Positions 34,695 through 43,637 of a DNA stretch of 64,000 nucleotides are shown one piece after another (within the stretch, counting starts at the first letter, position 1; each line of letters begins with the position of its first letter). The position numbers and the translations under genes were made by a program. The stretch comes from Arthrobacter hankyongi (GTDB lineage: Bacteria; Actinomycetota; Actinomycetes; Actinomycetales; Micrococcaceae). The notes beneath the pieces were generated by a model, which had not been told where the DNA came from, made no database searches, and saw only the letters and a program-made list of their open reading frames with translations. Location of the stretch: NCBI RefSeq assembly GCF_022012395.1, contig NZ_JAKLTQ010000005.1, forward strand, positions 62,001-126,000. Reading direction: 5' to 3'.

Positions 34695-35611
34695 GCCCGG
34701 CGGCCGGCACGGCCGGATTCCGGGAAGTGCGGCTGCCCGAGCTGCCTTCCGTCCCCAGGCTGCTGGCCCAAGCCGCCGCGACGGCGGCACGGGAGCGGAT
34801 TACCGGCGGCGCGCGCCCGGACGGACTGCCGGCGGTCCGGCACACCGTGGCCGATGTCCAGGTGGATCTTGAGCAGCTGACCAGGTTCCAGCATTTGGTG
34901 GGCGGCACGGTGCGCGACACGCTGCCCTCGGCCTTCCTGCACACCGCCGCTTTCCCGGTGGCGATGAGCGTGCTGGCGCGTGGCGATTTCCCGCTGCCGC
35001 TGCCGGGACTGGTGCACCTGGCCAACCGGGTCAGCCAGCGCCGGCCGGTGCATTTCATCGAGCCGCTGGCGTTCTCGGCCTGGGTGGAGAACCTCCGCGG
35101 CCACCATGCCGGCACCCGGGTGGATGTGCGCACCGAGGTGTCCGCCGCAGGCGGGACGGTCTGGGAGGGCCGCTCCGAATACCTGGCCAAGGGAGTGTTC
35201 CGGCCCGGCCTGGACAGCACGGAGCGACCGCCCCGGGAAGATTTCCGTCCACCGGTACCGACCGCGCGCTGGTGGCTGGGACCGGAGGCCGGCCGCGACT
35301 ACGCGGCGGTGTCCGGCGACTTCAACCCGATCCACCTCAGCACCCTCTCGGCACGGCTGCTCGGGATGAAGCGGTCCATCGCCCACGGCATGTACCTGGC
35401 CGCGCGGGTGCTGGCGGACCTGGAGGCTGCAGCCGGCGGCAGCCATGAATGGGAGATCCGGTTCGCCGCGCCGGTGTACCTGCCGGCCGCGGTTGCCCTG
35501 CGGATCGAGGATCTGGCCGGCAACGGCCACTGGACCGGCTCGCGCTTCACCGGCTGGGGCGAACACAGCCGGCGGCTGCATTTCACCGGCACGGTCAGCG
35601 CACTGGCGTAG
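34691..35611 (+). CDS. MaoC-type (R)-specific enoyl-CoA hydratase/dehydratase
   Basis: A 306-residue double hot-dog protein resembling HtdX (Rv0241c). The C-terminal hot-dog has the hydratase-2 motif YAAVSGDFNPIHL (catalytic Asp and His) followed by SIAHGMYLAARVL; the N-terminal half is a degenerate repeat. It interconverts 3-hydroxyacyl-CoA and enoyl-CoA. ATG 34691 overlaps the fabG4 stop. Confidence 0.88.
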   Translation: MSPAAGTAGFREVRLPELPSVPRLLAQAAATAARERITGGARPDGLPAVRHTVADVQVDLEQLTRFQHLVGGTVRDTLPSAFLHTAAFPVAMSVLARGDFPLPLPGLVHLANRVSQRRPVHFIEPLAFSAWVENLRGHHAGTRVDVRTEVSAAGGTVWEGRSEYLAKGVFRPGLDSTERPPREDFRPPVPTARWWLGPEAGRDYAAVSGDFNPIHLSTLSARLLGMKRSIAHGMYLAARVLADLEAAAGGSHEWEIRFAAPVYLPAAVALRIEDLAGNGHWTGSRFTGWGEHSRRLHFTGTVSALA

Positions 35612-35626
35612 CCGTATGCTGGCCGC

Positions 35627-36868
35627 ATGAGCGCATACGATGAACTGCTTGGCCGTTCCCGGCAGCTCGACGGCAAGGATCCGCTGGCCGGCTACCGGCA
35701 GCTGTTCGTGGGCGCCGACGATCCGCAGGTGCCGGCCTACCTGGACGGGAACTCGCTGGGCCGGCCGCTTCAGGCCTCGGTCGAACGGGTCCGGGACCTG
35801 ATGGTCCAAGGTTGGGGCGGCCGGCTGATCCGCGGCTGGGATGAGGGCTGGCTGGACCTGCCGCAGCAGCTGGGGGATGAACTCGGGCGTGTGGCCCTGG
35901 GTGCCGGTCCCGGCCAGTGCATTGTGGCGGACTCCACCACCGTGCTGCTCTACAAGCTGGCACGGGCTGCCGTTGCCGCCCGGCCCGGCCGGCACCGCGT
36001 GCTGGTGGACCGGGACAACTTTCCCACCGACCGGTACGTGCTTGAGGGGATTGCCGCCGAATGCGGTCTGGAACTGGACTGGCTCCAGGTGCCGTACGAC
36101 GGCGGGGCGGAGCCGAAGTCCGTGCGTGCCGCCGTCGGCCCGGACACCGCGCTGGTGGTGCTCAGCCATGTCGCCTACCGCTCCGGCCATCTGGCCGACA
36201 TGCGCGCGATCACCGAGGTGGTCCAGGCCTCCGGCGCCCTGATGCTGTGGGACCTGTGCCATTCGGCCGGCGCCGTGCCGGTGGAACTCGATGCCTGGGG
36301 CGTGGACCTGGCCGTCGGCTGCAGTTACAAGTACCTCAACGGCGGACCGGGCGCGCCGGCCTGGGCCTACGTGCGTTCCACGCACCAGCAGCTGGCCCAG
36401 CCGATCCAGGGCTGGATCGGCAGCCGGGACCCGTTCGGCATGGAGCAGGGCTACCAGCCGGCCGAGGGCATCCGCCGATTTGCCAGCGGGACGCCGCCGA
36501 TCATCGGGATGGCCGCGATGCAGGACATGATCGCGCTGATCGGCCGGGCAGGCATCGGCGCTATCCGGGAAAAATCGATCGCACTGACCAGCTACGCCCT
36601 TGACGTGGTGGACACGCTGCTGGCCGGCACCGGCGCGGTGGCTACGTCCCCGCGCGAGCCGGAGCGGCGCGGCAGCCACGTCACCATCGACCACCCGGGA
36701 GCCAGGACCGCGACGGTCAGGCTCTGGGAGCGGGGCATCATCCCCGACTATCGGAACCCGTGCGGTATCCGGCTGGGCCTGTCCCCGCTGTCCACCAGTT
36801 TCGAGGAGGTCCTGCGCGGCGTCGCGGCGATTGCTGCGGAGCTGGCCGGGAGTGCGCCCAGGGCGTGA
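35627..36868 (+). CDS. kynU: kynureninase
   Basis: A 413-residue PLP enzyme cleaving kynurenine to anthranilate and alanine. Motifs are YLDGNSLGRP near residue 39, the PLP-binding Lys in GCSYKYLNGGPGAP, LWDLCHSAGA, FGMEQGYQPAEGIRRFASGTP, and the C-terminal IIPDYRNPCGIRLGLSPL. No other tryptophan-degradation gene is in the window. It starts 15 bases after the maoC stop; TATGCT (35615-35620) six bases before ATG 35627 and the lack of a Shine-Dalgarno suggest its own leaderless promoter. Confidence 0.93.
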   Translation: MSAYDELLGRSRQLDGKDPLAGYRQLFVGADDPQVPAYLDGNSLGRPLQASVERVRDLMVQGWGGRLIRGWDEGWLDLPQQLGDELGRVALGAGPGQCIVADSTTVLLYKLARAAVAARPGRHRVLVDRDNFPTDRYVLEGIAAECGLELDWLQVPYDGGAEPKSVRAAVGPDTALVVLSHVAYRSGHLADMRAITEVVQASGALMLWDLCHSAGAVPVELDAWGVDLAVGCSYKYLNGGPGAPAWAYVRSTHQQLAQPIQGWIGSRDPFGMEQGYQPAEGIRRFASGTPPIIGMAAMQDMIALIGRAGIGAIREKSIALTSYALDVVDTLLAGTGAVATSPREPERRGSHVTIDHPGARTATVRLWERGIIPDYRNPCGIRLGLSPLSTSFEEVLRGVAAIAAELAGSAPRA

Positions 36869-37008
36869 CAGCCGGAGCGGCCGCTGTTAGGTTGAAGTGG
36901 CGGCGGCACAGTGGGCACGGTCACAGCCACGACGCCGCCGGGGATGGACAGGACCTAGAGGATTCCGGCATGCCCCAGGCGTGCCGGTACCGATGCCAGG
37001 AGGAAGCC

Positions 37009-37260
37009 ATGGCCACCTGCGATATGTGCGGCAACGAGTACGACAAGACCTTTACCGTCACCCGCAGCGGGGAGACCCGTACCTTCGACAGTTTCGAATG
37101 CGCGATCCACATGATGGCCCCGGCCTGCGCCCATTGCGGCTGCCGGATCCTCGGCCACGGGGTGGAAGGCGGCGAAGGCATCTACTGCTGCGCCAACTGC
37201 GCCCGGGAGGCCGGGCACAATGACCTGGTCGACCGGGCCAGGCAGACACCGTCCGGTTAA
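37009..37260 (+). CDS. prokaryotic metallothionein-like zinc protein
   Basis: An 83-residue protein with nine cysteines and several histidines: CDMCGNEY near the N-terminus, FECAIHMMAPACAHCGCRILGHGVE, and YCCANCARE. The last two blocks match the prokaryotic metallothionein pattern; the first CxxC adds a second metal-binding part. CCAGGAGGAAG lies just before ATG 37009. It is a single gene after kynU. Zinc or copper buffering is the likely role. Confidence 0.8.
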   Translation: MATCDMCGNEYDKTFTVTRSGETRTFDSFECAIHMMAPACAHCGCRILGHGVEGGEGIYCCANCAREAGHNDLVDRARQTPSG

Positions 37261-37274
37261 CCGGCACCTGCCGT

Positions 37275-37310
37275 CTTGCCGCCGCCGGGACTGGTTTCGG
37301 CGGCGGGAAG
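37275..37310. terminator. hairpin between the convergent metallothionein-like and mshA genes
   Basis: CCGCCGCC pairs with GGCGGCGG over a 12-base loop, extended past one mismatch by CTT/AAG. It could end both transcripts, though no clear U-run follows. Confidence 0.5.
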
Positions 37311-37313
37311 GCA

Positions 37314-38561
37314 TCAGGCGATCTGCCGGCCGGCGCGGAAATGGTCGACGGCGTGCTGGTAGCTGTGCGCCGTCAGTGCCGCAGTCTGCTCCCAGCCGAA
37401 GGCGGCGGCATGGATGGCCGCATTGGCGCCCAGCCGCCGGCGGAACTGAGGGTACTCATACAGCTCGGCCAAGGCCGCAGCCCAGTCCTGTGCCCCGTGG
37501 CCGTCCACCAGCAGGCCGGTGGCCCCGTGGCTGACGGCCGAGGGCAGGCCGCCCACGTTGGTGGCCACCACCGGGATGCCGCAGGCCTGCGCCTCCAGGG
37601 CCACCAGCCCGAAGGACTCGCTGTAGGACGGCACTGCCACGACGTCGGCACTGCGGAACCAGGCGGCCAGCTGGCCGGCGGGCACCGGTGGTGCGAGCTT
37701 GACCCTGCCGGCGAGCCCGTGGCGGTGGATCAGCGGGGCAAGATCCAGCCGGGTCGCTCCGCTTGGTTCACCGACAATGGAGATGCGTAGTTTCATTTCC
37801 GGATGGGCCTGGCGCAGCAGCTCCGCCGCGGCCAGCAGTATCTGGGGGCCCTTGAGCACCTGGATCCGGCCGGCAAAAAGGATATGGAATTCGTCCTCGC
37901 CGATGCCGGCCGTGCGCCGCGCGCTGCTGCGCCCGCCGGGGTGGAACGTTGTCAGGTCGACGCCGGGTGGGACGACGTCGATCTTGCCCGGCGCCGCGCC
38001 GTAGAGGTCGGTCAGTTCCGTCGCTTCGGTGCGGGTGTTCGCGATCAGCCGGGCGCATCCGGCCGCAATCTGCTGTTCGCCCTGGACCCGGATGCGGGGC
38101 TCCGGAGCCTCGCCGGGCAGCAGGTGCTGGTTCTTGACCTTGGCCATGGTGTGCATGGAATGGACCAGCGGCACTCGCCAATCCTGCTGCAGCGCCAGGC
38201 CGACCCTGCCGGAGAGCCAGTAGTGCGAGTGGATCACGTCGTAACGGCTGCCGTCGGACGCCGCGAACAGCCGCAGCTGGCGCTCCAGCTCCGGTAGCCG
38301 CGAGGGCAGTTCCTCCTTGGGAACTTCGTCCGACGGCGCGCCCGGCAGATGGACCAGGCGGGCACCGGGGCGCGGATACTCCACCGGTTCCAGGTCGCGG
38401 GAGGTCATCCGGGTAAAAACGTCCACTTCGGCACCCATCGCCACCAGCTCACGGGAGAGGAAACGGACGTAGACATTCATTCCGCCGGCATCACCGCCCC
38501 CCGGCACGGCCAGCGGGGAAGTATGAAGCGACAGGACCGCAATGCGGCGCAGTGGGCGCAT
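37314..38561 (-). CDS. mshA: D-inositol-3-phosphate glycosyltransferase (mycothiol synthesis)
   Basis: A 415-residue GT4 enzyme joining UDP-GlcNAc to 1-L-inositol-1-phosphate, the first step of mycothiol. The N-terminal motif TSPLAVPGGGDAGGMNVYV is diagnostic; DVIHSHYWLSG, FAGRIQVLKGP and the donor motif SESFGLVALEAQACG follow. It lies far from mshC (56241), as is normal for msh genes. It starts at ATG 38561 and is a single gene downstream of the polyketide operon. Confidence 0.93.
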   Translation of the reverse strand: MRPLRRIAVLSLHTSPLAVPGGGDAGGMNVYVRFLSRELVAMGAEVDVFTRMTSRDLEPVEYPRPGARLVHLPGAPSDEVPKEELPSRLPELERQLRLFAASDGSRYDVIHSHYWLSGRVGLALQQDWRVPLVHSMHTMAKVKNQHLLPGEAPEPRIRVQGEQQIAAGCARLIANTRTEATELTDLYGAAPGKIDVVPPGVDLTTFHPGGRSSARRTAGIGEDEFHILFAGRIQVLKGPQILLAAAELLRQAHPEMKLRISIVGEPSGATRLDLAPLIHRHGLAGRVKLAPPVPAGQLAAWFRSADVVAVPSYSESFGLVALEAQACGIPVVATNVGGLPSAVSHGATGLLVDGHGAQDWAAALAELYEYPQFRRRLGANAAIHAAAFGWEQTAALTAHSYQHAVDHFRAGRQIA

Positions 38562-38681
38562 GGTTCCCCTTCGTTGGCTGCTGATCCTTATGCCACTTTA
38601 GCTGCGGGCGGACGGCGTCGGAAAACCAATTCAACCAGCGTCCCGGGCAGTCCTCGGGCGGTTTCCGGGAGCAACCTGCGC

Positions 38682-39806
38682 TCAGCTCATGGTGAAGCGG
38701 CGGGCCACCGCCTGGCCCGCACCAGGCAGGCCGAGTGCGGTCCGGATCAGCGCGGTGCGCAGGGCGAAGACCCGGGGCGGCAGCGGCCGGCCCAGCGCCA
38801 TATTCAGGTGCGCCTGCGCGGCGGCAACCCGGGCCGCCCGGCGGCGGGAGCGCTCGAAGCAGCGTAGCCGCCGCGCCACCGGCTCGCCACGTAGCCCGGC
38901 GGCGATCAGCGGGGCCAGCTCCGCGGCATCCAGCCAGCCCAGGTTCATGCCCTGGCCCCCGATCGGGCTGATCTCGTGGGCGGCGTCCCCGGCTAGCACG
39001 ATCCGGCCGCAGACCAGCCGCCGGGCCAGCGTGGACCGGACGTCGAAAGCGCTGAGCATCGAGTTGCCGCCCGCATCCAGTACGACGCCGGTACGTTCCC
39101 GTACCATGCCGGCCAGTTGGGCGGCCGAGGGTGCCGGCACCAGGGCCGAGGTACGGACAACCCAGCGCCGCAGCCCGCCGGGCAGCGGAAAGGACTCGAC
39201 GATGCCGTCCGGTTCGAGGTACAGCACGCCCAGCCCGGCGTCGGCAGTCCCGTCGGGAAAGTCACCCATCAGGTAGCAGTCGGGGTAACGGCGAGCGGCA
39301 ACCTTGATCCCCAGGTCCGTGCGGATCGGGGAGCGGGCGCCGTCGGCGGCCACCGCCAGCCGGGACCGGTACACAGTGCCGTCCTCGGCCCGGACGGCGA
39401 CGCCGCCGCCGTCGTCGTGTACTTGGCGCACGCGCATCCCGGTGCGCAGGGCCTCCGGGGCCGCTGCCTGCAGCTGCCGGGCCAGGATGCGTTCGGTGAC
39501 GCTCTGGGGCACCGTCAGGACGTAGGGGAAACGCTGCGACACCCCGCTGAAGGACAAGGCAGCGACATCGGCGCCGCAGCTGCGGGCGATGCCGCGGCGG
39601 ATCGGCAGCCCCGCTGCCACCAGTTCGGCGGCAGTGCCAGCCTCGTCCAGGACCTCCAGCGCCGGCGGATGGATGCCGATGGCGCGCGAATGCCCGCTGC
39701 GCTGCGACCGCTGCTCCAGCACCACCGTGTCCAGTCCCCGCCGGGCCAGCAGGATGCCCAGGAACATGCCCACTGGCCCGCCGCCCACGATCACCACGTC
39801 ATGCAC
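38682..39806 (-). CDS. FAD-dependent monooxygenase of the type III PKS operon
   Basis: A 374-residue class A flavoprotein monooxygenase: FAD motif VVIVGGGPVGMFLG, the ADGARSPIR segment, and the second FAD motif AGDAAHEISPIGGQGMNLG. It would hydroxylate an aromatic ring. It starts at GTG 39806, overlapping the methyltransferase stop by eight bases, and is third in the T3PKS - methyltransferase - oxygenase operon, the layout of phenolic-lipid (srsABC-like) clusters. Confidence 0.88.
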   Translation of the reverse strand: MHDVVIVGGGPVGMFLGILLARRGLDTVVLEQRSQRSGHSRAIGIHPPALEVLDEAGTAAELVAAGLPIRRGIARSCGADVAALSFSGVSQRFPYVLTVPQSVTERILARQLQAAAPEALRTGMRVRQVHDDGGGVAVRAEDGTVYRSRLAVAADGARSPIRTDLGIKVAARRYPDCYLMGDFPDGTADAGLGVLYLEPDGIVESFPLPGGLRRWVVRTSALVPAPSAAQLAGMVRERTGVVLDAGGNSMLSAFDVRSTLARRLVCGRIVLAGDAAHEISPIGGQGMNLGWLDAAELAPLIAAGLRGEPVARRLRCFERSRRRAARVAAAQAHLNMALGRPLPPRVFALRTALIRTALGLPGAGQAVARRFTMS

Positions 39807-40533
39807 CGCCGGCTCCCGGCGGCTCGAAGACCAGATGGAGACGGAAGACCGAATCCTGCCGCACGTCCCACTCCGGCGGGACGGCGCGGCGCAATTCCCG
39901 GGCTGTGTAGCTGCGGCGGATGGACGTCAGGCCGTCCCGGCGGATGTAGGAGCGATGGAAGAACGGCAAGGTGCCGGCGGCAAAAAGCAGATACGCCGGC
40001 CGGCTCCGGGCAATGTCGCTGTGCAGGGCAAGGCTGCGGCCCAGCGCCTGGGAATCGGCCAGCAGCGCGTGCAGTTCCGCCGGTGCCAGATGGTGCAGGA
40101 TATGGTTGGAGATGACCAGATCGAAGCGGAAACCTTCGGCGACCAATTCGGAGCTGAATGCCTGGCGGAAGGTCAGGCCGGGCACGGCAGGACGCGAGGC
40201 CGCGTAAGCGTAGGCGCGCGGATCCGGGTCGACGGCGGTGATCTCCACCGGCAGTCCGTCCGCCGCAGCCCAGCGGGCCAGGCTGCGGGCCACGTCGCCT
40301 GCCCCGCAGCCGATGTCGAGCACGGTGGCCGCGCGCGGTTCGGCATCGGGCGCTCCGGCCGCCGCTGCCGCCAGGCGCGGCCGCAGCTGCCTCAGATAGG
40401 TACGGCGCCAGCCTGAAACCGCCCGGTTGATGAGTGCGAACTGCCTGTAGGTTCGCTGCAGCGTGGACGGGTCGCAGTCCGGCCGGTCCATCTCCTCCAC
40501 GGCATCGGCCGCCCGCCGGGACAGGAAGGGCAC
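39799..40533 (-). CDS. class I SAM-dependent methyltransferase of the T3PKS operon
   Basis: A 244-residue methyltransferase with SAM motif VLDIGCGAGDVARSL, the acidic AVDPDPRA and the post-motif SNHILHHL. Placed seven bases after the polyketide synthase stop and overlapping the monooxygenase, it probably O- or C-methylates the polyketide ring. The methyltransferase in Streptomyces srsABC is of a different (ICMT-like) type, so the chemistry could differ. Confidence 0.85.
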   Translation of the reverse strand: MPFLSRRAADAVEEMDRPDCDPSTLQRTYRQFALINRAVSGWRRTYLRQLRPRLAAAAAGAPDAEPRAATVLDIGCGAGDVARSLARWAAADGLPVEITAVDPDPRAYAYAASRPAVPGLTFRQAFSSELVAEGFRFDLVISNHILHHLAPAELHALLADSQALGRSLALHSDIARSRPAYLLFAAGTLPFFHRSYIRRDGLTSIRRSYTARELRRAVPPEWDVRQDSVFRLHLVFEPPGAGGA

Positions 40534-40540
40534 GGCGGCC

Positions 40541-41671
40541 TCAGGCGGTGCCGCCGGTCTTGGTCAGCAGCCCGGTCTCCACCGTCAGCCCGGGGCCGAA
40601 AGCCATCGCGCAGACCCGTTCCCGCCCGCCGGCGAAGGGCTGGTCCAGAATATGCTTGAGCACGAACAGCACGGTCGCGCTGCTCATATTCCCGTAATCG
40701 CGCAGGGTGTCGCGTGCCGGCACCAGTTGTTTCGCGGTCAGTTCGAGCTTGGCCTCCACCTTGTCCAGGATGCTGCGGCCGCCGGGGTGGATGGCCCAGT
40801 GCTCGAGCTGCCGGTACGGCTGGTCCCAGCCTTCGTGCGCCAGCAGGGGTGCCAGCGCGCCGACAATATGCTCGTCGATAATGTGTGGAACATAGGTGCC
40901 CAGGACCATCTCGAATCCCTCATCGCCGATGTTCCAGGCCATGGACTCCTCGCCCACGGGCGTCAGAATGGTTTCGAAGTGGTCCAGTTCCAAGTAGGGC
41001 CGCCGCGCGGGAAGGTCCCGGGCGGTGACCACGGCGGCCGCTGCGCCGTCGGCGAACAGCGACGAGCCCATGATGGTGTCCGGATCATTGGAGGAGCGCA
41101 CATGCAGCGTGCACAGCTCCGCGGATACCACCAGGACCACGGCGTCCGGCTCGGCTTCGCAGAAGGACTTGGCCGCCCGCAGCGCGGGAAAGGCGGCGTA
41201 GCAGCCCATGAAGCCAAGATGGTAGCGCCGTACCGACGGGCGCAGTCCCAGCGCGCGGACAATCTTGTAGTCCGGACCCGGGTTGAAGAAGCCGGTGCAG
41301 GAAACAGTGACCAAATGGGTAATGTCCGCGGCCTCGATCCCGTCTGCGGATCCGAGTGCTTTACGGGCGGCCGCCACGAACAATTCGGTGCCCTGCTCGG
41401 CAAAGATGTCGTTGCGGACCTTCGTGCTGGGCGAGAGGATCAGCCTGCTTGCCGCGTCGAAAAACACCGGGTTCTCGCTTTGGCGTTCCAGCGTGAGTTC
41501 CTCAAGCACCGTGTACCGGCGCTCGATCCCGGAATGGTCGAAGGACGCGCCTACCAGCCGGCTGCCCAGGCGGGTCAGGCCGGGCTGCCCGGCAAACACG
41601 TCCCGGACCTGGTCCTGCACCAGGACGGTGGCGGGGACTGCTGTTTCGAGGGACCTCAGGGTGACCGTCAT
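40541..41671 (-). CDS. type III polyketide synthase
   Basis: A 376-residue chalcone-synthase-like enzyme with the full catalytic triad: Cys in HLGFMGCYAAFP, His in WAIHPGGRSILD and Asn in YGNMSSATVLF, plus the C-terminal GPGLTVETGLL. Such enzymes extend fatty acyl-CoA with malonyl-CoA to alkylresorcinols, alkylquinones or pyrones. It starts at ATG 41671 and heads a three-gene operon with the methyltransferase and monooxygenase; mshA follows on the same strand. Confidence 0.93.
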   Translation of the reverse strand: MTVTLRSLETAVPATVLVQDQVRDVFAGQPGLTRLGSRLVGASFDHSGIERRYTVLEELTLERQSENPVFFDAASRLILSPSTKVRNDIFAEQGTELFVAAARKALGSADGIEAADITHLVTVSCTGFFNPGPDYKIVRALGLRPSVRRYHLGFMGCYAAFPALRAAKSFCEAEPDAVVLVVSAELCTLHVRSSNDPDTIMGSSLFADGAAAAVVTARDLPARRPYLELDHFETILTPVGEESMAWNIGDEGFEMVLGTYVPHIIDEHIVGALAPLLAHEGWDQPYRQLEHWAIHPGGRSILDKVEAKLELTAKQLVPARDTLRDYGNMSSATVLFVLKHILDQPFAGGRERVCAMAFGPGLTVETGLLTKTGGTA

Positions 41672-41754
41672 GGTCCATTCTTAGGTGCTCAGTGTCCGGA
41701 AAACAATGCCCCGTCCTGCTGAACCATCCCGGCTCCTGCCGCGTCTTGACCAGT

Positions 41755-42264
41755 GTGGACTATGAATTCAACGGACTGCCGCTGCACGTGCTGCTGGTGC
41801 ACGCCACCGTAGTCATGGTCCCGCTGGCCGCGCTGTGCACGGTGCTGAGCCTGCTGTGGCCGGCCGCCCGCCGGCGCCTGGGCATCGCCACCCCGCTGGC
41901 TGCCCTGGCCGCCCTGGTCCTGGTCCCGCTGACCCAGCAGGCCGGCCAATGGCTGCTGGCCCGCATCAATCCCACACCGGAGGTTCAGGCCCATGTTGGG
42001 CTGGGCCTGAACCTCCTGCCGTGGACTGCCGCGCTCTTTGCCGTGACGCTGGCCCAGTGGCTCTGGTTCCGGTACGGAACTCAGGCATCGCTCCGGATCC
42101 GCTCCGCCGTCGGCGCCGGCGGCAGGCGGGCGCTGGCCGCCGTCGCCGCCGTTCTGGTGGTTGGCCTCGCCGCCGGCACCACGGCGACGGTAGTCCAGGT
42201 GGGGGAGTCCGGTTCCCGGGCGGTCTGGGAAGGGCGTTTCAGCCAGGAACCGGTGCTGCCCTGA
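41755..42264 (+). CDS. DUF2231 family membrane protein
   Basis: A 169-residue protein with four membrane segments and the DUF2231 N-terminus FNGLPLHVLLVHATVVMVPLA, whose histidines are conserved. A further segment near the C-terminus carries AVAAVLVVGLAAGTTATVV. GTG 41755 gives the family start; no Shine-Dalgarno is visible. It is divergent from the polyketide operon. Function unknown. Confidence 0.8.
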   Translation: MDYEFNGLPLHVLLVHATVVMVPLAALCTVLSLLWPAARRRLGIATPLAALAALVLVPLTQQAGQWLLARINPTPEVQAHVGLGLNLLPWTAALFAVTLAQWLWFRYGTQASLRIRSAVGAGGRRALAAVAAVLVVGLAAGTTATVVQVGESGSRAVWEGRFSQEPVLP

Positions 42265-42386
42265 GCGCTGCAGGGTTTGCCGCACCTGGATGCCTAAGTA
42301 CGCTTAGCATCGGGGCATGAAGGCACTGGCAGGCCTGATTTGCCGCCGTCCGTGCAGCGATCCGAATGACCGGAGGAGTACGATCC

Positions 42387-43169
42387 ATGGCCACCGTAGA
42401 AGAATCCATCGATGTCGCAGTGCCGGTCGGCACGGCCTACAACCAATGGACACAGTTCGAGTCCTTCCCCCGCTTCATGGCCGGCGTGGAATCCGTTACG
42501 CAGCTGACCGATACCACCAACCGCTGGCGGATGAAGGTCGGCACCGTCGAGCGGGAGTTCGAAACCGAAATCGTCGAGCAGCAGCCTGACCGGAAGGTGG
42601 CCTGGCGCAGCGTGGACGGCACCACGCATGCCGGGGCGGTGACCTTTGAGCGGCTCGGCGAGGAGGACACCCGGGTGAATGTCAGGCTGCAATGGGACAC
42701 GGAGACGCTGACGGAAAAGGCCGGGGCCGCGCTCGGGTTCGACAGCCTGCAGGTAAAGTCCGACCTGCGCCGGTTCAAGGAGTTCGTCGAAGGCCGCGGC
42801 AGCGAAACGGGAGCCTGGCGCGGCAGCGTGCACGATACACCTGCCGGCGGTAGCTTCGAAGCAGCGGCACCCGCTGCCGGTACCGCCGGCCCGGCAGGCC
42901 CTCCGGCGCAGGAGACGGCGCCCTACAGCGCGCAGACGGGATCTCATGGGGCGCAGGAGGCGGCGCTTGGACCCGACCTGCCGTCGGCCTATGAGGCGTT
43001 CCTGGCCCGGGCCACACCCCAGGAGGCAGCCACTGTGCGGCCGGTCATGCAGCAGTCCGCGGCAGAGCGGCTGTACGGCGTCCATGTCAGGGTCATGCCC
43101 AGCGAGTTACAGGCAATGATCTCCGAAGAAGTCCCTTATGGCCAGGTGCGCATCGAAGACAACACGTGA
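42387..43169 (+). CDS. SRPBCC-family (polyketide cyclase-like) protein with C-terminal extension
   Basis: A 260-residue protein. Residues 1-145 form a START/SRPBCC domain (VEESIDVAVPVGTAYNQW, FPRFMAGVESV, VNVRLQWDTE). A low-complexity Ala/Gly/Pro linker (about 150-200) leads to a conserved-looking tail (SAYEAFLARATPQEAATV to VRIEDN). GGAGGAG lies eight bases before ATG 42387. It precedes the CBS gene by 29 bases in the stress-type island. Ligand unknown. Confidence 0.82.
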   Translation: MATVEESIDVAVPVGTAYNQWTQFESFPRFMAGVESVTQLTDTTNRWRMKVGTVEREFETEIVEQQPDRKVAWRSVDGTTHAGAVTFERLGEEDTRVNVRLQWDTETLTEKAGAALGFDSLQVKSDLRRFKEFVEGRGSETGAWRGSVHDTPAGGSFEAAAPAAGTAGPAGPPAQETAPYSAQTGSHGAQEAALGPDLPSAYEAFLARATPQEAATVRPVMQQSAAERLYGVHVRVMPSELQAMISEEVPYGQVRIEDNT

Positions 43170-43198
43170 AGCCGGATGCTGAAAGGAAAGGACTGGAA

Positions 43199-43612
43199 AT
43201 GACAACAGCACGGGAGATCATGACCGGCGGCGCCGAATGCGTCGGCGAGAACGAGACGCTGGCGGCGGCCGCCAAGAAAATGCAGGAGTTCGATGTGGGC
43301 TCGCTGCCGATCTGCGGGGATGACCAGCGGCTCAAGGGCATGATCACCGACCGTGACATCGTGATCAAATGCATTGCCGCCGGCGGCGATCCGCGCAGCG
43401 TCAAGGCGGGTGAGCTGGCCCAGGGCAAGCCGGTCACGATTGGGGCCGATGACAGCATCGACGAAGCTGTCGAGACGATGAAGAGCCACAAGGTGCGCCG
43501 GCTTCCGGTTATTGACGGGCACAACCTCATCGGCATGATCAGCCAGGGAGATATTGCGCGCAACTATCCGGAGGACCGGGTGGGGGAGCTTGTGGAGTTC
43601 ATCTCCTCCTGA
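43199..43612 (+). CDS. tandem CBS-domain protein
   Basis: A 137-residue protein made only of two CBS motifs (REIMTGGAECVGENETL to IVIKCIA, and GKPVTIGADDSIDEAVETM to GDIARNY), like hypoxic-response protein 1 of mycobacteria. Such proteins sense adenine nucleotides or bind other ligands. GAAAGGA precedes ATG 43199. A strong hairpin follows its stop. Confidence 0.88.
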   Translation: MTTAREIMTGGAECVGENETLAAAAKKMQEFDVGSLPICGDDQRLKGMITDRDIVIKCIAAGGDPRSVKAGELAQGKPVTIGADDSIDEAVETMKSHKVRRLPVIDGHNLIGMISQGDIARNYPEDRVGELVEFISS

Positions 43613-43637
43613 CCGCACCTGCACAGGAGGTGATCCC

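Noticed and set aside
31962-36694. Two long minus-strand frames (748 and 763 codons) opposite thiolase, fabG4, maoC and kynU
   Set aside because: Both lie antisense to genes with intact catalytic motifs and cross their boundaries.
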